From an uncultured Clostridia bacterium (lineage in GTDB: Bacteria; Bacillota; Clostridia; Oscillospirales; Oscillospiraceae): DNA of 7,242 nt. The notes below the pieces were generated by a model. The model searched no databases and was not told the origin of the DNA. It saw only the letters and a list, made by a program, of their open reading frames with translations. The stretch is from contig CAMEIU010000111.1 in assembly GCA_945918815.1 (NCBI GenBank), positions 1-7,242 of the forward strand, written 5' to 3'. How positions within the stretch are numbered: the first letter of the stretch is position 1; the number at the start of each line of letters is the position of its first letter. The position numbers were made by a program, and so were the translations under genes. Of the stretch, positions 4,831-7,242 are shown piece after piece.

Positions 4831-6594
4831 TTATTCTACGACCGCAAGGATGGGGTCGATCACCTTCTGCTGCAAAACGTCGATGAAGCCGCAGTCGGTC
4901 ACGGCGTAGTCGGGGATGGCAGCCAGGCAGATGAAGCACAGGAACATAAAGGGGATGGGAATCTGGGTGCCCATTTCATAGGCCACTTCGTTCATCCGGC
5001 GCTTCTGTGCGGACAGCTCATCCAGGGGCAGATCGCTCAGCAGGCCGCAGACGGGATAGGCAACCTCCGCGGCAACGGTTCCGTTCCGCACAATGACCTG
5101 TCCGCCACCCAGCTCAGCGCAGCGGTTGGTGGCCAGGGCCATGTCCTCGAAGTTGTCGCCCATGACAATGATATTGTGGTTGTCGTGGCCAACGGAGGAA
5201 GCCATGGCGCCACCCTTGATCTTGAAGCCGCCCATAAACGCCTTGCCGATGTTGCCGTTCTTGCCGTGACGCTCAACCTGCGCGATATACAGCACGTCCT
5301 GCGCCGTGTCGCACTGCACGACGCCGTCCTTGACCTCCAGCTCCACCTCGCGGCGGGTGGTGAAGGGGATGAACTGCAGCGTGTCCATGACCACGGCCTT
5401 GACCTTCTTCGCACCGGCGGGGGCTTTGATCTGGAAGCTCTCCGGGGTGATGGGGTTGACGAAGTGCATGGTGTTCAGCAGGCACGGGGCATGCTCCGCG
5501 GCGGGATAGGTGACCAGCAGCTTGCCGTTCTCCGTGATCTGACGGCCGCCGGCGATGACGCTTTCCACCCGGAAGTCCTCGGGACCCGTGGTGATGTTGA
5601 TGTCGGCGCGGCGTCCGGGCGCCAGGCCGCCGATTTCCCGCTCCAGGCCGAAGGCCCGCGCGGCGTGCAGGGTGACCATCTGAATGGCTGTCACAAAGCC
5701 TGCGCCCAGCTGGATGGCGGTCCGCACGGAGTCGTCCAGGTGGCCGCGTTCGGCCAGATCGCAGGTGTGGAGGTCGTCGGTGACAATGCTGACCATGGAG
5801 GTGTCGAGATGGTTGTCCAGCACGGCCTTGAGAAGAGCCGGCATGTTCCGGGCGGCGGAGCCTTCGCGCATCATGAGATGGCAGCCGTTGCGCAGACGCT
5901 CCAGAACATCCTTTTCGCAGTGGGATTCGTGGTCGGTGGAAACACCGGCGGCAATGCAGGCGTTCATAGCCGGACCGTACATTTCGGGCAGATGGCCCTG
6001 GAGACTCTTGCCCATGGAGAGGGCATCGGTGCAGGACTCCATGAGATCGGGGAAACCGCCTACCAGATAGGGGCCGACGCACTCGGACAGGCCCACGGCG
6101 TCGGGCCGGGCCAGGGCCTTGCGGATGATCTCAGGATTGAAGCGGCCGCCGCTGGTTTCCAGGTTCGGGGAGAAGGGCACGTGGGAAGGAACCATGAAAT
6201 AGATGCGCAGATCTGTGGCCTTGGCTTCTTCCAGCACGGCCTCAATGCCCTCGAGACCGGAGACGACGCCGATTTCGTGCAGGTCCGTCATGATGACCGA
6301 TGTGCCGTGAGACAGAACGGCCGAGGCGAAGTTGCGGATGGACAGGGAGGAGCTTTCCGGGTGGATGTGTCCGTCAATGAAGCCGGGGGTGAGATACTTG
6401 CCGCCTGCGTCGATGATTCGGGTGCCTTCACCGATACAGTAGTCCACATCGCCGACCGCTGCGATGGTATCGCCGCATACGGCTACGCCGCCGGCGTAAA
6501 TCTCGCCGGTGTAGACATTGACGATCTGACCGTTTTTGACCACCAGATCCGCGGGACGGTCCCCACGGGCGACGGCCAACAGCTGATTGTTCAT
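4831..6594 (-). CDS. ade: Adenine deaminase
   Basis: The 587-residue protein belongs to the amidohydrolase superfamily and matches adenine deaminase in length and motifs. It converts adenine to hypoxanthine and ammonia in the cytoplasm for purine salvage or nitrogen supply. The metal site begins with GFIDGHIHPESS (71-82; H76 and H78). Likely further metal or catalytic residues are E171, H201 in GHLPEMYG, H222 in STDHES and D273 in VTDD. The C-terminal half (from about 380) is the extra domain typical of this enzyme, with KIKGGAMASSVGHDNHN (458-474), and ends in the usual IPF/PDYAVTDCGFIDV-like tail. The ATG at 6594 has AAAGGAGG eight bases upstream. It lies 28 bases after an efflux-type transporter gene and 43 bases before a purine permease, an arrangement consistent with adenine uptake followed by deamination. 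No purine riboswitch is visible in front of it. Confidence 0.96.
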   Translation of the reverse strand: MNNQLLAVARGDRPADLVVKNGQIVNVYTGEIYAGGVAVCGDTIAAVGDVDYCIGEGTRIIDAGGKYLTPGFIDGHIHPESSSLSIRNFASAVLSHGTSVIMTDLHEIGVVSGLEGIEAVLEEAKATDLRIYFMVPSHVPFSPNLETSGGRFNPEIIRKALARPDAVGLSECVGPYLVGGFPDLMESCTDALSMGKSLQGHLPEMYGPAMNACIAAGVSTDHESHCEKDVLERLRNGCHLMMREGSAARNMPALLKAVLDNHLDTSMVSIVTDDLHTCDLAERGHLDDSVRTAIQLGAGFVTAIQMVTLHAARAFGLEREIGGLAPGRRADINITTGPEDFRVESVIAGGRQITENGKLLVTYPAAEHAPCLLNTMHFVNPITPESFQIKAPAGAKKVKAVVMDTLQFIPFTTRREVELEVKDGVVQCDTAQDVLYIAQVERHGKNGNIGKAFMGGFKIKGGAMASSVGHDNHNIIVMGDNFEDMALATNRCAELGGGQVIVRNGTVAAEVAYPVCGLLSDLPLDELSAQKRRMNEVAYEMGTQIPIPFMFLCFICLAAIPDYAVTDCGFIDVLQQKVIDPILAVVE

Positions 6595-6622
6595 AAGTTG
6601 TGCCTCCTTTGAATTTTATGTT

Positions 6623-7242
6623 TCATTTGCCCGAGAGCAAACTGTTGACAACCATGCCGCCGGTAATGAGCGCAAGGCCCACATAACCGGCAGCGTCCGG
6701 CGGCGGCTCGTGCAGCAGAAGCACACCGCCCAGCAGGGAAAAGACCACCTCGCCGCACTGGGTCGATTCGACCACAGCCAGTTTGGACGCCGATGCGCGT
6801 ACCAGCTGCGTGGCCCGGAAGAACATACTTGTCGCCAAAGTTCCGGCGCATATGGCCACCACTGCGGCCTGGGCCGTTTGGCTTACGGGGGGCCAGCCGC
6901 TTCGCAGCAGCGCCGCTCCGGCAAGCACCAGGAAAAAGGGCGTGCTTGCCACAGTCATGGCCAGCATCCGCTCCAGCGCTGTCAGACGGTCACCGCAGAG
7001 CTGCATGGTCTTGCGGTTGCCCAGAGGATAGGAAAAGGCGGAAATCAGAACCGGAAGGGCGAAAATCAGCGCGGAGACGCTGCTCTGCCGGATCTGCGCC
7101 AGCTGCAGAAGGGGCGCGCCAACCGCCATTCCCGCAAAGGCCGGAAACAGCCGCACCGGGATCTTCTGCCGCTGTCCCGAGGCGTCGGGACTCAGGGGCG
7201 TCAGAGGCGCGCCGGCCCTAATGGTCAGCTTAACGACGCCTG
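6623..7242 (-). CDS. EmrE/EamA-type (DMT superfamily) efflux transporter, 5' end outside window
   Basis: The frame stays open from the stop at 6623 to the window edge, giving about 205 residues of a longer protein. The GTG at 7156 is not the true start, because residues upstream of it (for example KLTIRAGAPL) continue in frame. The fragment has about six hydrophobic segments, a YPLGNRK motif, and a C-terminal VESTQCGEVVFSLLGG followed by a last helix, as in the putative multidrug-resistance efflux branch of the drug/metabolite transporters (Pfam EmrE-like, full length around 300). Ten membrane segments in two repeats are expected, and this fragment would include the second repeat. The substrate is unknown. 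It lies 28 bases ahead of adenine deaminase with no terminator between, so it may be the upstream member of the purine operon. Confidence 0.75.
   Translation of the reverse strand, partial: GVVKLTIRAGAPLTPLSPDASGQRQKIPVRLFPAFAGMAVGAPLLQLAQIRQSSVSALIFALPVLISAFSYPLGNRKTMQLCGDRLTALERMLAMTVASTPFFLVLAGAALLRSGWPPVSQTAQAAVVAICAGTLATSMFFRATQLVRASASKLAVVESTQCGEVVFSLLGGVLLLHEPPPDAAGYVGLALITGGMVVNSLLSGK

Noticed and set aside
4702..6612. 636-codon plus-strand open frame opposite adenine deaminase
   Set aside because: It is antisense to a fully conserved enzyme gene, and its repeated V, H, G, D and Q pattern is typical of mirror frames.
6595..6622. Purine riboswitch or separate promoter in front of ade
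   Set aside because: Only 28 bases separate the genes, mostly taken by the ribosome site. There is no room for an aptamer and no -10 or -35 pair is visible there.

Overview
The window looks like a GC-rich (high-50s percent by eye) Firmicute/Clostridia chromosome segment. Strong GGAGG-type ribosome binding sites, tight gene packing, sigma-A-type promoters and intrinsic hairpin/T-tract terminators support this. Protein style resembles gut Oscillospiraceae-like Clostridia, but that taxonomic guess is an inference. No mobile element, CRISPR array, rRNA or convincing tRNA is visible, and no stretch over 300 bases lacks a gene.

Left block, minus strand, 2799 down to 89: a four-gene operon. In order of transcription it holds a YbaK-type aminoacyl-tRNA deacylase, a small cysteine-rich TSCPD-domain protein, a cytoplasmic GH13 alpha-amylase-family enzyme and a HAD phosphatase. 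Junctions are 11 nt, 1 nt and at most 8 nt, so translation is probably coupled. The operon ends in a 16-bp perfect hairpin at 51-86 that can work in both directions.

Centre, 2800-2918: a divergent promoter region. The minus operon and a plus-strand gene for a second YbaK-family protein (2919-3395) each have a good promoter with a 17-bp spacer. The two promoters appear to use the same palindromic -35 hexamer, TTGCAA at 2860-2865. This is the most unusual feature of the window: two tRNA-editing-family genes back to back under promoters that physically overlap.

Right block, minus strand, 7242 down to 3459: an EmrE/EamA-type efflux transporter cut by the window edge, then adenine deaminase, then an NCS2/AzgA-type purine permease. 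The last two make a coherent purine-salvage unit: the permease imports adenine or another purine base and the deaminase converts adenine to hypoxanthine plus ammonia. This block converges on the second YbaK gene, and both share a bidirectional terminator at 3406-3443.

I see no clearly new multi-gene system. The points most worth following up are the shared -35 promoter pair, the paired trans-editing proteins, the uncharacterised TSCPD protein inside the operon, and an altered conserved motif in the permease.
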